Shown: in pieces, positions 15,744 through 24,034 of the stretch
Position numbering within the stretch: the first letter of the stretch is position 1
How the letters are laid out: the number at the start of each line of letters is the position of its first letter
NCBI GenBank assembly: GCA_002490525.1
Contig: DKUE01000019.1
Span: forward strand, 155,592 to 192,448
From: Ruminococcaceae bacterium UBA7212
GTDB lineage: Bacteria > Bacillota > Clostridia > Oscillospirales > Acutalibacteraceae
Length of the DNA stretch: 36,857 nucleotides
Reading direction: 5' to 3'
Notes under the pieces: model-generated
The model's input: only the letters and a program-made list of their open reading frames with translations
Databases searched by the model: none
Told to the model about the DNA's origin: nothing
Position numbers and translations under genes: made by a program

Positions 15744-17300
15744 ATGTTGAAATACAATTTGATTCCGAAGCCGAACAGTTATCAGGCTTTGGATGGTACA
15801 TACACGGTCTCTGCCGCGACAGAGGTGCTTTGCGCGCAGGAGTTCCTTTCTGCGGGAAATTATTTGACTGCATATTTGAAAACTTCTCCTGTAAAGGGGG
15901 AAGGGACAATTAAAATCCGCAAGGTCGGCGGCATGCAGCCCGAAAGTTATACGCTGAAGGTCTCTCCGGAAGGAATTACAGCAGAAGCATCCGATGCACG
16001 CGGCGCGTTTTATGCGGCGGTTACTTTAAAAATGATTTTGATGCAGGCACAAAAGACAGAAGGCAAAGCAATTGTCAGCGGCTTGTTGATTAAAGATTGT
16101 CCGCATTACGGCTACCGCGGTCTGCAAATCGATGAGAGCCGTCATTTCTTCGGCACGGATGTCGTGAAGCGTGTTCTGGACCAAATGGCATTTTTAAAAC
16201 TGAATATCTTGCACTGGCATTTGTCAGATGACCAAGGCTTCCGTATTGAAAGCAAGGTGTTTCCTGAATTAAACACGATTGCCGCAACGAGAAAATATGC
16301 GGGATTAAAGGGGAACGGACTGCCGTACCGCGGCGGCGAATATTTTGCGCTTTATACGCAGGAAGAAATCCGCGATGTTGTGGCATACGCCAAAACACTG
16401 CATATTGAGGTCATTCCCGAAATTGATATTCCCGGGCATACAAGCGCTATATTGGCGGCGTATCCGCATTTGTCCTGTAAGGGCGAACCGACAGAGGCGA
16501 AATGTGAAAACGGTATTTTTGAAGAAATTCTGTGTGCGGGCAATGATGCCGTTTACGATTTCCTTGAAAAACTGTTTGGCGAAATTTGCCCGCTGTTTGA
16601 AAGCAAATATTTTCACATCGGCGGTGATGAAGCGGCAAAAGGGCATAAGATTTGGGATACCTGCCTGAAATGTCAGGCGCTTCGGCAGGAAAACGGCTTA
16701 AAAAACGCCAAAGAACTTCAGGGGTATTTTATGTCCCGTGCCAATGAAATTATAAAGAAGTTCGGCAAAACCGCAATTGCGTGGAATGACTGTATCAACG
16801 ACAGTTTTGATGAAAGCATCGTTTGCCAGTACTGGATTTCCCATAATTTAAAGGCAGTCCGCGAGCAGGCATATAAGCGAGATTTAATTATGTCTCCCGA
16901 CCGCTATTTTTATTTTGATTATAAATATAAATTTTTGCCGCTGAAAAAGGTTTATAAATTTAATGAAGTGAAAGCCGGATTTGGTAAGTCCGGGCAGCGG
17001 ATTCGCGGCATTGAATGTGAACATTGGGCAGAGTGGATTGATACCGAAGAAGCTTTGCAGTTTGCCATGTTCCCGCGTGCAGTTGCATTTGCCGAAGTGG
17101 CGTGGACATCGCTTGAAAACCGCCGCTATAAGGATTTTCAAAAGCGCTTGGAATGGTATAAAACCTATATGCGCAAGCGCGGCATCAATTATTCCCGCAT
17201 CGAAAAACGTGTATTTGGGGTCAAAGCTTTGCCGGTCTATCATTTGGGTAAAGACGGCGAGGAATACAGAAAAAGCGAAGCGCTGAAATTGAAGGAATAA
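15744..17300 (+). CDS. Beta-N-acetylhexosaminidase, glycoside hydrolase family 20
   Basis: This 518-residue enzyme removes terminal beta-linked GlcNAc or GalNAc from glycans. Residues about 1-120 form the GH20b domain; the TIM barrel follows, with GLQIDESRHFF, LNILHWHLSDDQGFRIE, and the catalytic pair in HIGGDEA (Asp-Glu, where Glu is the acid for substrate-assisted catalysis). No signal peptide is visible, so it is probably cytoplasmic and acts on imported oligosaccharides or recycled peptidoglycan fragments. The start at 15744 is chosen for GGAGGT at 15731-15736 and because the family begins near YNLIPKP. No sugar transporter is adjacent. Confidence 0.93.
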   Translation: MLKYNLIPKPNSYQALDGTYTVSAATEVLCAQEFLSAGNYLTAYLKTSPVKGEGTIKIRKVGGMQPESYTLKVSPEGITAEASDARGAFYAAVTLKMILMQAQKTEGKAIVSGLLIKDCPHYGYRGLQIDESRHFFGTDVVKRVLDQMAFLKLNILHWHLSDDQGFRIESKVFPELNTIAATRKYAGLKGNGLPYRGGEYFALYTQEEIRDVVAYAKTLHIEVIPEIDIPGHTSAILAAYPHLSCKGEPTEAKCENGIFEEILCAGNDAVYDFLEKLFGEICPLFESKYFHIGGDEAAKGHKIWDTCLKCQALRQENGLKNAKELQGYFMSRANEIIKKFGKTAIAWNDCINDSFDESIVCQYWISHNLKAVREQAYKRDLIMSPDRYFYFDYKYKFLPLKKVYKFNEVKAGFGKSGQRIRGIECEHWAEWIDTEEALQFAMFPRAVAFAEVAWTSLENRRYKDFQKRLEWYKTYMRKRGINYSRIEKRVFGVKALPVYHLGKDGEEYRKSEALKLKE

Positions 17301-17388
17301 GGCTGTGATGAACCGTTGCACATTTGCCGTGTGCACGTTTCACAATACATTTTGCCGACAGTGTCGACACAGATTAGGAGATTGTTAT

Positions 17389-18276
17389 ATGTCTGATTTT
17401 ATTTTATCCTGCTGTTCCACAGCGGATTTGCCTTTGGAGTTTTTTGAAACCCGAAAGGTGCAGTTGGTTTGCTTCCATTTTACAATGGATGGTCAAGAAT
17501 ATGCCGATGACTTAGGAAAGTCTATACCGTTTGCGGAGTTTTATCAAAGAATTGCCGACGGTGCACAGCCCACAACCTCACAGGTAAATGTGCAGCAGTA
17601 TGTTGAATTTTTTGAGCCTTTCTTAAAAGAGGGAAAAGATGTTTTACATTTGGCGTTTTCGAGCGGTCTGTCAGGGTCTTATAATTCTGCACGCATTGCC
17701 TGTGAAACGTTAGAAGAAAAGTATCCGGAAAACAAGATTTATTTGGTAGATACTTTGGCGGCATCCTCGGGCTATGGGTTGTTGGTAGATACGGCGGCGG
17801 ATATGCGTGACGCGGGAAAATCCGCGGAAGAAATCTATGCGTTTCTGGAAGAAAATAAGCTGAATTTGCATCACTGGTTTTTTTCTACGGATTTAACCAG
17901 CTATATCCGCGGCGGCCGTGTGACACCTATTGCGGGATTTTTCGGCACTATGCTGAAAATCTGCCCGCTCTTGAATGTGAATAATGAGGGTAAATTGATT
18001 CCGCGTCAAAAATGCCGCGGCAAAGCAAAAGCCATTGAGGAAATACTTTCAAAAATGAAAGCGCACGCGCAAAACGGTGCAGACTATGCAGGCAAGTGCT
18101 TTATTTCCAATTCGGCATGCTATGATGATGCGAAAGCGGTTGCCGATAGGGTAGAGGCGGCTTTCCCGAAACTGAACGGAAAAGTGATGATTAACAATAT
18201 CGGGACGGTCATCGGTTCGCATACAGGGCCGGGTACGGTCGCACTGTTTTTCTATGGGGACAAACGCGGCGAATAA
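17389..18276 (+). CDS. DegV family fatty-acid-binding protein
   Basis: This 295-residue protein belongs to the DegV (FakB-like) family, which binds a fatty acid and in FakAB systems presents it for phosphorylation. Diagnostic segments are CSTADLPLEFF near the start, QPTTSQVNVQQYVEFF, LAFSSGLSGSYNSARIA and VDTLAASSGYGLLV. The start at 17389 is chosen for TAGGAG eight bases upstream and because the family begins at this point; an upstream in-frame ATG adds a Cys-rich tail unlike DegV. The FakA kinase is not in the window. A bidirectional terminator follows. Confidence 0.92.
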   Translation: MSDFILSCCSTADLPLEFFETRKVQLVCFHFTMDGQEYADDLGKSIPFAEFYQRIADGAQPTTSQVNVQQYVEFFEPFLKEGKDVLHLAFSSGLSGSYNSARIACETLEEKYPENKIYLVDTLAASSGYGLLVDTAADMRDAGKSAEEIYAFLEENKLNLHHWFFSTDLTSYIRGGRVTPIAGFFGTMLKICPLLNVNNEGKLIPRQKCRGKAKAIEEILSKMKAHAQNGADYAGKCFISNSACYDDAKAVADRVEAAFPKLNGKVMINNIGTVIGSHTGPGTVALFFYGDKRGE

Positions 18277-18292
18277 TCGCAGAAATGCAAAG

Positions 18293-18328
18293 AAAAAGCC
18301 TTGCAGAATGTACCCTGCAAGGCTTTTT
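18293..18328. terminator. Bidirectional terminator between degV and ridA
   Basis: A perfect 14-bp stem (18293-18306 with 18315-18328) with an 8-base loop has A5 on its left edge and T5 on its right edge. It therefore works for the plus-strand DegV gene and the minus-strand ridA-ilvA operon, which converge here. Confidence 0.92.
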
Positions 18329-18353
18329 ACAGCGTTGAATATAAAACTTGCTG

Positions 18354-18728
18354 TTAAATTTCTGCAATAATTTCGACTTCTGCCAAAACATCCTTCGGCA
18401 GTGCTGACGCCGCTACGCATGAACGTGCAGGTTTGGAAACAAAATAACTGCCGTAAATACCGTTAAAAGCAGCAAAATCAGACATGTTCTTAAGAAAACA
18501 AGTGGTTTTAATCACCTTGGTAAAGTCAGAACCCGCCGCCTCTAAAAGCGCGGCGATGTTTTTGCAAATCTGTTCGGTCTGTTCTTCAATCGTATCGGCC
18601 TCCACTTCGCCGCTTGCAGGATTGATGGCGATTTGCCCCGATGCATACAAAATGCCGTTTACAATTTTTGCCTGGGAATACGGTCCGATTGCCGCAGGCG
18701 CGTTGTCCGTGTGTAATGTTTCAATCAT
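18354..18728 (-). CDS. ridA: Reactive intermediate/imine deaminase RidA
   Basis: RidA hydrolyses 2-aminoacrylate and 2-aminocrotonate, the unstable enamine/imine products of PLP enzymes such as threonine and serine dehydratases. The 124-residue protein shows the Rid hallmarks IGPYSQA, LYASGQIAINP, and the C-terminal ARSCVAASALPKD with the substrate-binding Arg102 (Arg105 in E. coli). It lies 21 bases downstream of the threonine ammonia-lyase gene on the same strand, so enzyme and clean-up protein are made together. Substrate specificity follows the RidA subfamily pattern and is well supported. Confidence 0.94.
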   Translation of the reverse strand: MIETLHTDNAPAAIGPYSQAKIVNGILYASGQIAINPASGEVEADTIEEQTEQICKNIAALLEAAGSDFTKVIKTTCFLKNMSDFAAFNGIYGSYFVSKPARSCVAASALPKDVLAEVEIIAEI

Positions 18729-18749
18729 TTTAGCTTCCTCCGATAATGT

Positions 18750-19949
18750 TTAATATGCTTTGATACGGTAGCCACGCTCCGTCAGTGCGGATTTAATGGC
18801 GTCGATATGTTCGAAATTCCGTGTTTCCAAGAGCAGACGAAGATAACAGCCGTTGATGTCGGATCCTTCCGAAGCTCTTTCATGGTGCACGGAAATGACG
18901 TTGCCGCCGAGCTCGGCGATTGTATCTGCCACGCCTTTGAGCTGACCGGGTTTGTCAATCAGTTCAATGGTTAAAGAATAGGTGCGTCCCGATTTCAGCA
19001 GCCCACGCTTAATGACGCGGGATAAAATGGTAACGTCAATATTGCCGCCCGAAACCAAACAGCAAACCTTTTTACCCTTGACATCTACTTTGTTAAACAT
19101 TGCCGCTGCGACGGATACGGCGCCTGCACCCTCTGCAATCAGCTTTTGCTGTTCAATCAACGCAAGGATTGCTGCCGCAATTTCATCCTCGGAAACCGAA
19201 ACAATGCCGTCCACATATTTTTGGCACATTTTAAAGGTGACATCCCCGGGTTCTTTTACGGCAATGCCGTCCGCAATGGTGGATACCTCGTCTAACTTTT
19301 TAATTTTACCGTCTGCAATGGAACGCAGCATGCTCGGTGCGCCGCTTGCCTGCACGCCGTAAACCTTTACATTCGGATTCAGAGATTTAACGGCAAATGC
19401 CACACCCGAAATCAAACCGCCGCCGCCGACAGGTACAATCACTACGTCCACATCGGGCAGCTGTTCCAAAATCTCCAAGCCAATCGTACCCTGACCTGCA
19501 ATCACGTCTTCATCATTAAACGGGTGAATAAAGGTATAGCCCATCTCATCCTTTAATTGCAGTGCACGGTTATATGCGTCATCATATACGCCTTCTACCA
19601 AACAAATTTCCGCACCGTATTTGCGTGTTGCTTCTACTTTGGAAATCGGTGCGCCGTCGGGCAGGCAAATGAGGGATTTAATACCGTTTTTTGTTGCAGC
19701 AAGCGCTACGCCCTGTGCGTGATTGCCTGCGGAGCAAGCGATTACGCCTTTTTCCTTTTCTGCTTCGGAAAGCTGGGAAATTTTATAAGCGGCACCGCGT
19801 ACTTTAAACGAACCTGTAACTTGCAGGTTTTCTGTTTTTAAATGTACCTCACAGTCAGGATTGATTTTCGGCGCCATAATCATATCTGTTCGCCGGATAA
19901 CATTCTTCAGCTGAAAAGAGGCGTGGTATACTTTGTCAAGGGTTAACAT
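18750..19949 (-). CDS. ilvA: Threonine ammonia-lyase with C-terminal ACT domain
   Basis: This PLP enzyme deaminates L-threonine to 2-oxobutanoate, and often L-serine to pyruvate. The Schiff-base lysine is Lys49 in TGSFKVRGA; the glycine-rich phosphate loop is VPVGGGGLISG and the cofactor stretch CLVSGGNID follows. Residues about 325-399 are a single ACT domain (SLTIELIDKPGQLKGVADTIAELGGNV). The short 399-residue form with one ACT domain is common in Clostridia and can be biosynthetic or catabolic (ilvA or tdcB), so the symbol is a choice. It precedes ridA. No other branched-chain gene is nearby. Confidence 0.93.
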   Translation of the reverse strand: MLTLDKVYHASFQLKNVIRRTDMIMAPKINPDCEVHLKTENLQVTGSFKVRGAAYKISQLSEAEKEKGVIACSAGNHAQGVALAATKNGIKSLICLPDGAPISKVEATRKYGAEICLVEGVYDDAYNRALQLKDEMGYTFIHPFNDEDVIAGQGTIGLEILEQLPDVDVVIVPVGGGGLISGVAFAVKSLNPNVKVYGVQASGAPSMLRSIADGKIKKLDEVSTIADGIAVKEPGDVTFKMCQKYVDGIVSVSEDEIAAAILALIEQQKLIAEGAGAVSVAAAMFNKVDVKGKKVCCLVSGGNIDVTILSRVIKRGLLKSGRTYSLTIELIDKPGQLKGVADTIAELGGNVISVHHERASEGSDINGCYLRLLLETRNFEHIDAIKSALTERGYRIKAY

Positions 19950-19985
19950 TGCGAATCTCTTCTTTCAAAACAGAGTTTGAAAAAT

Positions 19986-20014
19986 ATTATATACCACTTT
20001 AGACTGAAACGCAA
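19986..20014 (-). promoter_or_regulatory. Promoter of the ilvA-ridA operon
   Basis: On the minus strand, TTGCGT (20009-20014) and TATAAT (19986-19991) are 17 bases apart. The start codon follows about 36 bases further on. The -10 box is perfect, the -35 box moderate. Confidence 0.6.
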
Positions 20015-20069
20015 TAAGGAGAAAACGGTTTTTACCGAACCTTTTCTTCTTACGGCAGAAAACAAAGTG

Positions 20070-20098
20070 TTGACAAAGCAGCGCTTTTGTGTTTTAAT
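20070..20098 (+). promoter_or_regulatory. Promoter of the T-box/trpS transcript
   Basis: TTGACA (20070-20075) and TTTAAT (20093-20098) are 17 bases apart, directly upstream of the T-box leader. It is divergent from the ilvA promoter with no overlap. Confidence 0.6.
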
Positions 20099-20111
20099 AA
20101 TTGCAAACCTA

Positions 20112-20360
20112 TGATACGGAAGTAAAACTGCATGACGCGCTTTCAGAGAGTGGGCGGCGGTGCGAATCCCATAGCAAACGCGGCAGACAAATGGTCCGTA
20201 GAGGGCGCATTGAAAAGATGCGACGGTTCTTTTCCGTTACAGAAAGAGGAATATAACAGTATTCCGTAAAGGTGGGCGGCATTTGCTGTCAATCAAGGTG
20301 GTACCGCAGGTTATGTATTTTCAGCCTGTCCTTGTGCTTTTGGCAAGGGCAGGCTTTTAT
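20112..20360 (+). ncRNA. T-box riboswitch controlling trpS
   Basis: The leader senses uncharged tRNA-Trp. Stem I is closed by 20137-20144 with 20201-20208 (8 bp with G-U pairs), and the AGAGAG box follows the 5' strand. The probable specifier TGG is at 20192-20194 on the 3' strand. Small hairpins at about 20206-20220, 20222-20238 and 20250-20268 precede the T-box core AAGGTGGTACCGC (20295-20307), which pairs with the tRNA acceptor end. The terminator follows at 20324-20354. Stem I looks shorter (about 72 bases) than the usual roughly 100. The T-box core is unmistakable; the specifier position is my best reading. Confidence 0.9.
20324..20360 (+). terminator. T-box terminator hairpin
   Basis: GCCTGTCCTTG (20324-20334) pairs with CAAGGGCAGGC (20344-20354), one G-U pair, followed by TTTTATTTTT. 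It forms when tRNA-Trp is charged, and is replaced by the antiterminator otherwise. Confidence 0.88.
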
Positions 20361-20391
20361 TTTTATCACAGAGTTTTGGGAGGAAAACAGC

Positions 20392-21381
20392 ATGAAACAA
20401 ATCGTGTTAAGTGCAATTCAGCCGACAGGCACGCCGACGCTCGGCAATTATCTCGGTGCGTTAAAGAATTGGAAAAACATGGCGGATGACTACGAGTGCT
20501 TTTATGCGGTGGCGGATTTGCATTCCATTACTGTTCGCCCGGAGCCAGCGCTTCTGCGCAGACGCACGCTGGAAATGTATGCGCTTTTGCTCGCTATCGG
20601 TCTGGACCCTGAAAAAAATACCGTTTTTGTGCAAAGCCATGTGAATGCACATGCACAGCTTGCTTGGGTGCTTAACTGCTACACGCAGTTCGGTGAGGCG
20701 GCGCGTATGACACAGTTTAAAGATAAAAGCGAAAAGCATCCCGAAAATGTCAACGTCGGTTTGTTCTCTTATCCAACACTGATGGCGGCGGATATTTTGC
20801 TTTATCAGGCGGATTTTGTGCCGGTCGGCGCAGACCAGAAACAGCATTTGGAAATTACGCGTGACATCGCGGAGCGCTTTAACGGCATTTACGGACAGAC
20901 CTTTAAAGTGCCCGAGCCTTTTATCGGCAAAACAGGTGCTAATATTATGTCTTTACAAGAACCCACCAAGAAAATGAGCAAATCCGATACCAATGTGAAA
21001 GCGTTCATCTCGATGTTAGACGATGCCGATACCATTGTTCGTAAAATCAAGAGCGCCGTGACGGATTCCGAAGCGCGTGTATATTACGGTGAGGGGAAGG
21101 ACGGTGTAAATAATCTGATGGGAATATATTCCTGCTGTACAGGCAAGGACTTTCCGGCAATTGAGCAGGAATTTGATGGGAAAGGCTACGGTGATTTTAA
21201 AGCGGCGGTTGCCGAGGCGGTTGTGGAAGAACTGCGTCCCGTAAAAGCGGAATTTGACCGCTTAATTGCCGACAAAGCGTATTTAACCGCCTGCATGGAA
21301 GACGGTGCGAAAAAGGCTTCCTATTTTGCCAATAAGACTTTGCGCAAGGCGATGAAAAAGGTTGGATTCTATCAACTGTAA
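20392..21381 (+). CDS. trpS: Tryptophanyl-tRNA synthetase
   Basis: TrpS charges tRNA-Trp. It is a class I synthetase of 329 residues, the usual bacterial size. The HIGH-like signature is PTGTPTLGNYLGA near the N-terminus and the KMSKS loop is KKMSKSDTN. The segment VPVGADQKQHLEITRDIAERFN is typical of TrpS. The start at 20392 is chosen for GGGAGG just upstream; the longer frame runs into the T-box leader and is not real. The T-box leader gives tRNA-dependent control, and a YbaK-like gene follows after 20 bases in the same transcript. Confidence 0.97.
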   Translation: MKQIVLSAIQPTGTPTLGNYLGALKNWKNMADDYECFYAVADLHSITVRPEPALLRRRTLEMYALLLAIGLDPEKNTVFVQSHVNAHAQLAWVLNCYTQFGEAARMTQFKDKSEKHPENVNVGLFSYPTLMAADILLYQADFVPVGADQKQHLEITRDIAERFNGIYGQTFKVPEPFIGKTGANIMSLQEPTKKMSKSDTNVKAFISMLDDADTIVRKIKSAVTDSEARVYYGEGKDGVNNLMGIYSCCTGKDFPAIEQEFDGKGYGDFKAAVAEAVVEELRPVKAEFDRLIADKAYLTACMEDGAKKASYFANKTLRKAMKKVGFYQL

Positions 21382-21401
21382 ATGTAAGGGAGTAAAAAGC
21401 T

Positions 21402-21872
21402 TTGTCTATTGAACGTGTAAGAAATTATTTTTCAAAGTATGGCGTAGAAAACAGAATTCAGGAATTTTCGGTTTCCAGCGCAACTGTTGATTTGGCAGCG
21501 GAGGCTCTTCATACGGAAGGGAAACGAATTGCTAAGTCATTGTCTTTCATGGTGGATGAAACACCGATTTTGATTGTGGCGGCAGGCGATGCAAAAATCG
21601 ATAATTCGAAATTTAAAGCACAGTTTCACACCAAGGCGAAAATGCTGGGCTTTAATGAGGTGGAACCTCTTATAGGTCATGCGGTCGGCGGTGTGTGTCC
21701 GTTCGGCATCAACGAGGGCGTGAATGTGTATTTGGATATTTCCCTAAAACGCTTTGAAACTGTGTTTCCTGCCTGCGGCAGTGCGAACAGCGCAATAGAA
21801 CTTACTATCTCTGAATTGGAGAAATATTCGAATTTTCTTGCGTGGATAGATGTGTGTAAAGGCTGGGCGTAG
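21402..21872 (+). CDS. YbaK/ProXp-type aminoacyl-tRNA deacylase family protein
   Basis: This 156-residue protein has the YbaK/aminoacyl-tRNA-editing fold: EGKRIAKSLSFMV, the internal lysine-bearing stretch, and GGVCPFGINEGVNVYLD, which is the classical substrate-pocket segment. Relatives hydrolyse mischarged tRNAs (Cys-tRNA-Pro, Ala-tRNA-Pro and others); this clade's substrate cannot be told from sequence. It starts with TTG, supported by AAGGGAG upstream. It is located 20 bases downstream of trpS and before a strong terminator, so it shares the T-box control. Confidence 0.87.
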   Translation: MSIERVRNYFSKYGVENRIQEFSVSSATVDLAAEALHTEGKRIAKSLSFMVDETPILIVAAGDAKIDNSKFKAQFHTKAKMLGFNEVEPLIGHAVGGVCPFGINEGVNVYLDISLKRFETVFPACGSANSAIELTISELEKYSNFLAWIDVCKGWA

Positions 21873-21893
21873 AGAACAGAAATGCCGCCTGAA

Positions 21894-21927
21894 AAATAAG
21901 CTGACGTTGCAGTCAGCTTATTTTTTT
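21894..21927 (+). terminator. Terminator of the trpS operon
   Basis: AAATAAGCTGAC (21894-21905) and its complement (21912-21923) form a perfect 12-bp stem with a 6-base loop, followed by TTTT. Confidence 0.92.
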
Positions 21928-21958
21928 GAATTTATCTGTGTATTTTTTTGCAAAAATA

Positions 21959-21987
21959 TTGACTTTTTTGCGTTTTTTCTCTATATT
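21959..21987 (+). promoter_or_regulatory. Promoter of the potABCD operon
   Basis: TTGACT (21959-21964) and TATATT (21982-21987) are 17 bases apart, 74 bases before the potA start codon. Confidence 0.65.
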
Positions 21988-22061
21988 TGTACCATACCAA
22001 TTAGGACATATGCTTTTTCATGTGCCCAACTATATCTATCGGTTGGAAAGGGGCTGCATAA

Positions 22062-23207
22062 TTGGAAAAAAACGCAGTAATTATTGATTTGAAGAACATC
22101 TCCGTCAGCTTTGACGGACAGCAGATTTTGAAGGATTTGAATTTGTATATTCGTGACGGCGAATTTATTACTTTGCTCGGTCCTTCCGGCTGCGGTAAAA
22201 CTACGACGCTCCGTATCATTGCAGGCTTTTTAGAGCCTGACAGCGGCGAGGTCGTATTTGAAGGAAAAACAATGAATGGTGTTCCGGCGCACAAACGTCA
22301 GGTTAACACCATTTTTCAGCGTTATGCTTTGTTTCCGCATTTGAATGTGTTTGAAAACATTGCGTTCGGTCTGAGACAGCAAAAGAAGTCTAAAGATGAA
22401 ATCCGTAAAACCGTGGAAGAGATGCTGGCGCTTGTGAACCTAAAGGGTTTTGAAAAGCGCAATATTGCTTCGCTTTCGGGCGGTCAGCAGCAACGCGTGG
22501 CAATTGCACGCGCGCTTGCCGTGAAGCCGCGTGTGTTGTTGCTTGACGAACCGCTCGGCGCTTTGGACTTGAAACTGCGTAAAGATATGCAGGCGGAACT
22601 CAAAAACATTCAGCAACGGCTGGGCATAACTTTTATTTATGTTACACATGACCAAGAGGAAGCACTGTCGATGTCCGATACCATTGTGGTTATGGACAGT
22701 GGTGAAATCCAGCAGATTGGCTCGCCGACTGATATTTACAACGAACCGAAAAATGCATTTGTTGCAGATTTTATCGGCGAAAGCAATATTTTGGATGGCA
22801 TTATGCATGCGGATTTCTCGGTCGAATTTCAAGGAATGAAATTCCGGTGTGTGGATAAGGGTTTCGGCAAGGACGAGCCTGTTGATGTCGTGGTGCGTCC
22901 TGAGGATGTGGACATTGTGGCGCCCGAAGCAGGGATGTTGCGGGGTACGGTGACCTCAGTGACCTTTAAGGGCGTGCACTATGAGATTATTGTGGATATT
23001 GACGGCTTTAAATGGATGATTCAAACAACGGATTATTCTGCCGTCGGTGATAAAATCGGAATTTGTATTAAGCCGGAAGAAATCCAGGTTATGCACAAGA
23101 GTGTGTATTCCGGTCTTTACGGCGACTACAGCTCTTTCAGCGAGGAGTTTGATGAGCTTTCCGATCCGATACCGACTGCAGAAAGTGATGAAGCGGCGGA
23201 GGAATAA
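22062..23207 (+). CDS. potA: Spermidine/putrescine ABC transporter ATPase PotA
   Basis: PotA powers polyamine import on the cytoplasmic face. The 381-residue protein contains Walker A GPSGCGKTT (about residues 41-49), the signature LSGGQQQRVAIARALA, Walker B VLLLDEPLGALD and the switch His in VTHDQEEALS. Residues from about 245 form the regulatory TOBE domain (VVRPEDVDIV). The start is TTG at 22062, with AAAGGGG eight bases upstream; no better ATG is in range. The identity as polyamine rather than other CUT-type transporter comes mainly from the PotB and PotC-PotD neighbours. Confidence 0.93.
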   Translation: MEKNAVIIDLKNISVSFDGQQILKDLNLYIRDGEFITLLGPSGCGKTTTLRIIAGFLEPDSGEVVFEGKTMNGVPAHKRQVNTIFQRYALFPHLNVFENIAFGLRQQKKSKDEIRKTVEEMLALVNLKGFEKRNIASLSGGQQQRVAIARALAVKPRVLLLDEPLGALDLKLRKDMQAELKNIQQRLGITFIYVTHDQEEALSMSDTIVVMDSGEIQQIGSPTDIYNEPKNAFVADFIGESNILDGIMHADFSVEFQGMKFRCVDKGFGKDEPVDVVVRPEDVDIVAPEAGMLRGTVTSVTFKGVHYEIIVDIDGFKWMIQTTDYSAVGDKIGICIKPEEIQVMHKSVYSGLYGDYSSFSEEFDELSDPIPTAESDEAAEE

Positions 23208-23209
23208 GT

Positions 23210-24034
23210 ATGAACAAATCCTCTTTACGCTCTAAATTGCTCAATGCGCCGTATATCCTTTGGTCGGTGCTGTTTATTTTGGCGCCGATGCTGATGGTGG
23301 TCTACTATGCCTTTACAAACCGTGACGGCGAATTTACCTGGGAGAATATCACGGCGTTGTCTGCGTATGGTGCGACCTTCGGACGTTCCGTTTGGTATGC
23401 GCTTTTGGCAACCTTGATTTGTCTGTTGCTTTCCTATCCTCTGGCATATATTATGGCGCGTTCCAAAGCGTCTCAGCAAAGAACACTTATGATGCTCATT
23501 ATGCTACCGATGTGGATGAACTTTTTGATACGCACCTATTCATGGATGGCAATTCTCTCAAACACAGGCATCATCAATACCGTTATACAGGCAATCGGAC
23601 TGCCGCCCGCACAGATGATTAACACCCCCGGGGCGGTAATCTTGGGCATGGTTTATAATTTCCTGCCCTATATGGTTCTGCCCATCTATTCGGTTATGTC
23701 CAAGCTGGAATACAGCCTTGTAGAAGCGGCGCAGGACCTTGGTTGCAATGCGTTTGCCGTTTTAAAGCGCATCATTTTTCCGTTGAGCCTGCCCGGTGTC
23801 ATTTCGGGCATTACGATGGTATTTGTACCGTCTGTCAGCACATTTTACATCAGCCAAAAGCTCGGCGGCGGTAAATTCCTGTTGGTCGGCGATTCTATTG
23901 AAATGCAGTTCCAGTCTGCTTACAATTATAATCTCGGTGCGTCCCTTTCCCTGGTTTTAATGCTGATGATTGTCATTTGCATGTTGGTCATGAACCGCTT
24001 TGCCGACAGTGAAGAGGGGGCGATTTTGGTATGA
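23210..24034 (+). CDS. potB: Spermidine/putrescine ABC transporter permease PotB
   Basis: This 274-residue membrane protein has six hydrophobic segments and the permease EAA loop EAAQDLGCNAFAVLKRIIFPLSLPG that docks with PotA. MNFLIRTYSWMAIL is highly typical of PotB. It starts two bases after the potA stop and overlaps the next gene by ATGA. It works with the PotC half of the following protein to form the membrane channel. Confidence 0.94.
   Translation: MNKSSLRSKLLNAPYILWSVLFILAPMLMVVYYAFTNRDGEFTWENITALSAYGATFGRSVWYALLATLICLLLSYPLAYIMARSKASQQRTLMMLIMLPMWMNFLIRTYSWMAILSNTGIINTVIQAIGLPPAQMINTPGAVILGMVYNFLPYMVLPIYSVMSKLEYSLVEAAQDLGCNAFAVLKRIIFPLSLPGVISGITMVFVPSVSTFYISQKLGGGKFLLVGDSIEMQFQSAYNYNLGASLSLVLMLMIVICMLVMNRFADSEEGAILV

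Noticed and set aside
20150..20175. A tRNA-like T-arm (GGTGCGAATCCC) suggesting a tRNA gene
   Set aside because: It is part of Stem I of the T-box leader; no acceptor stem or anticodon arm can be formed around it.
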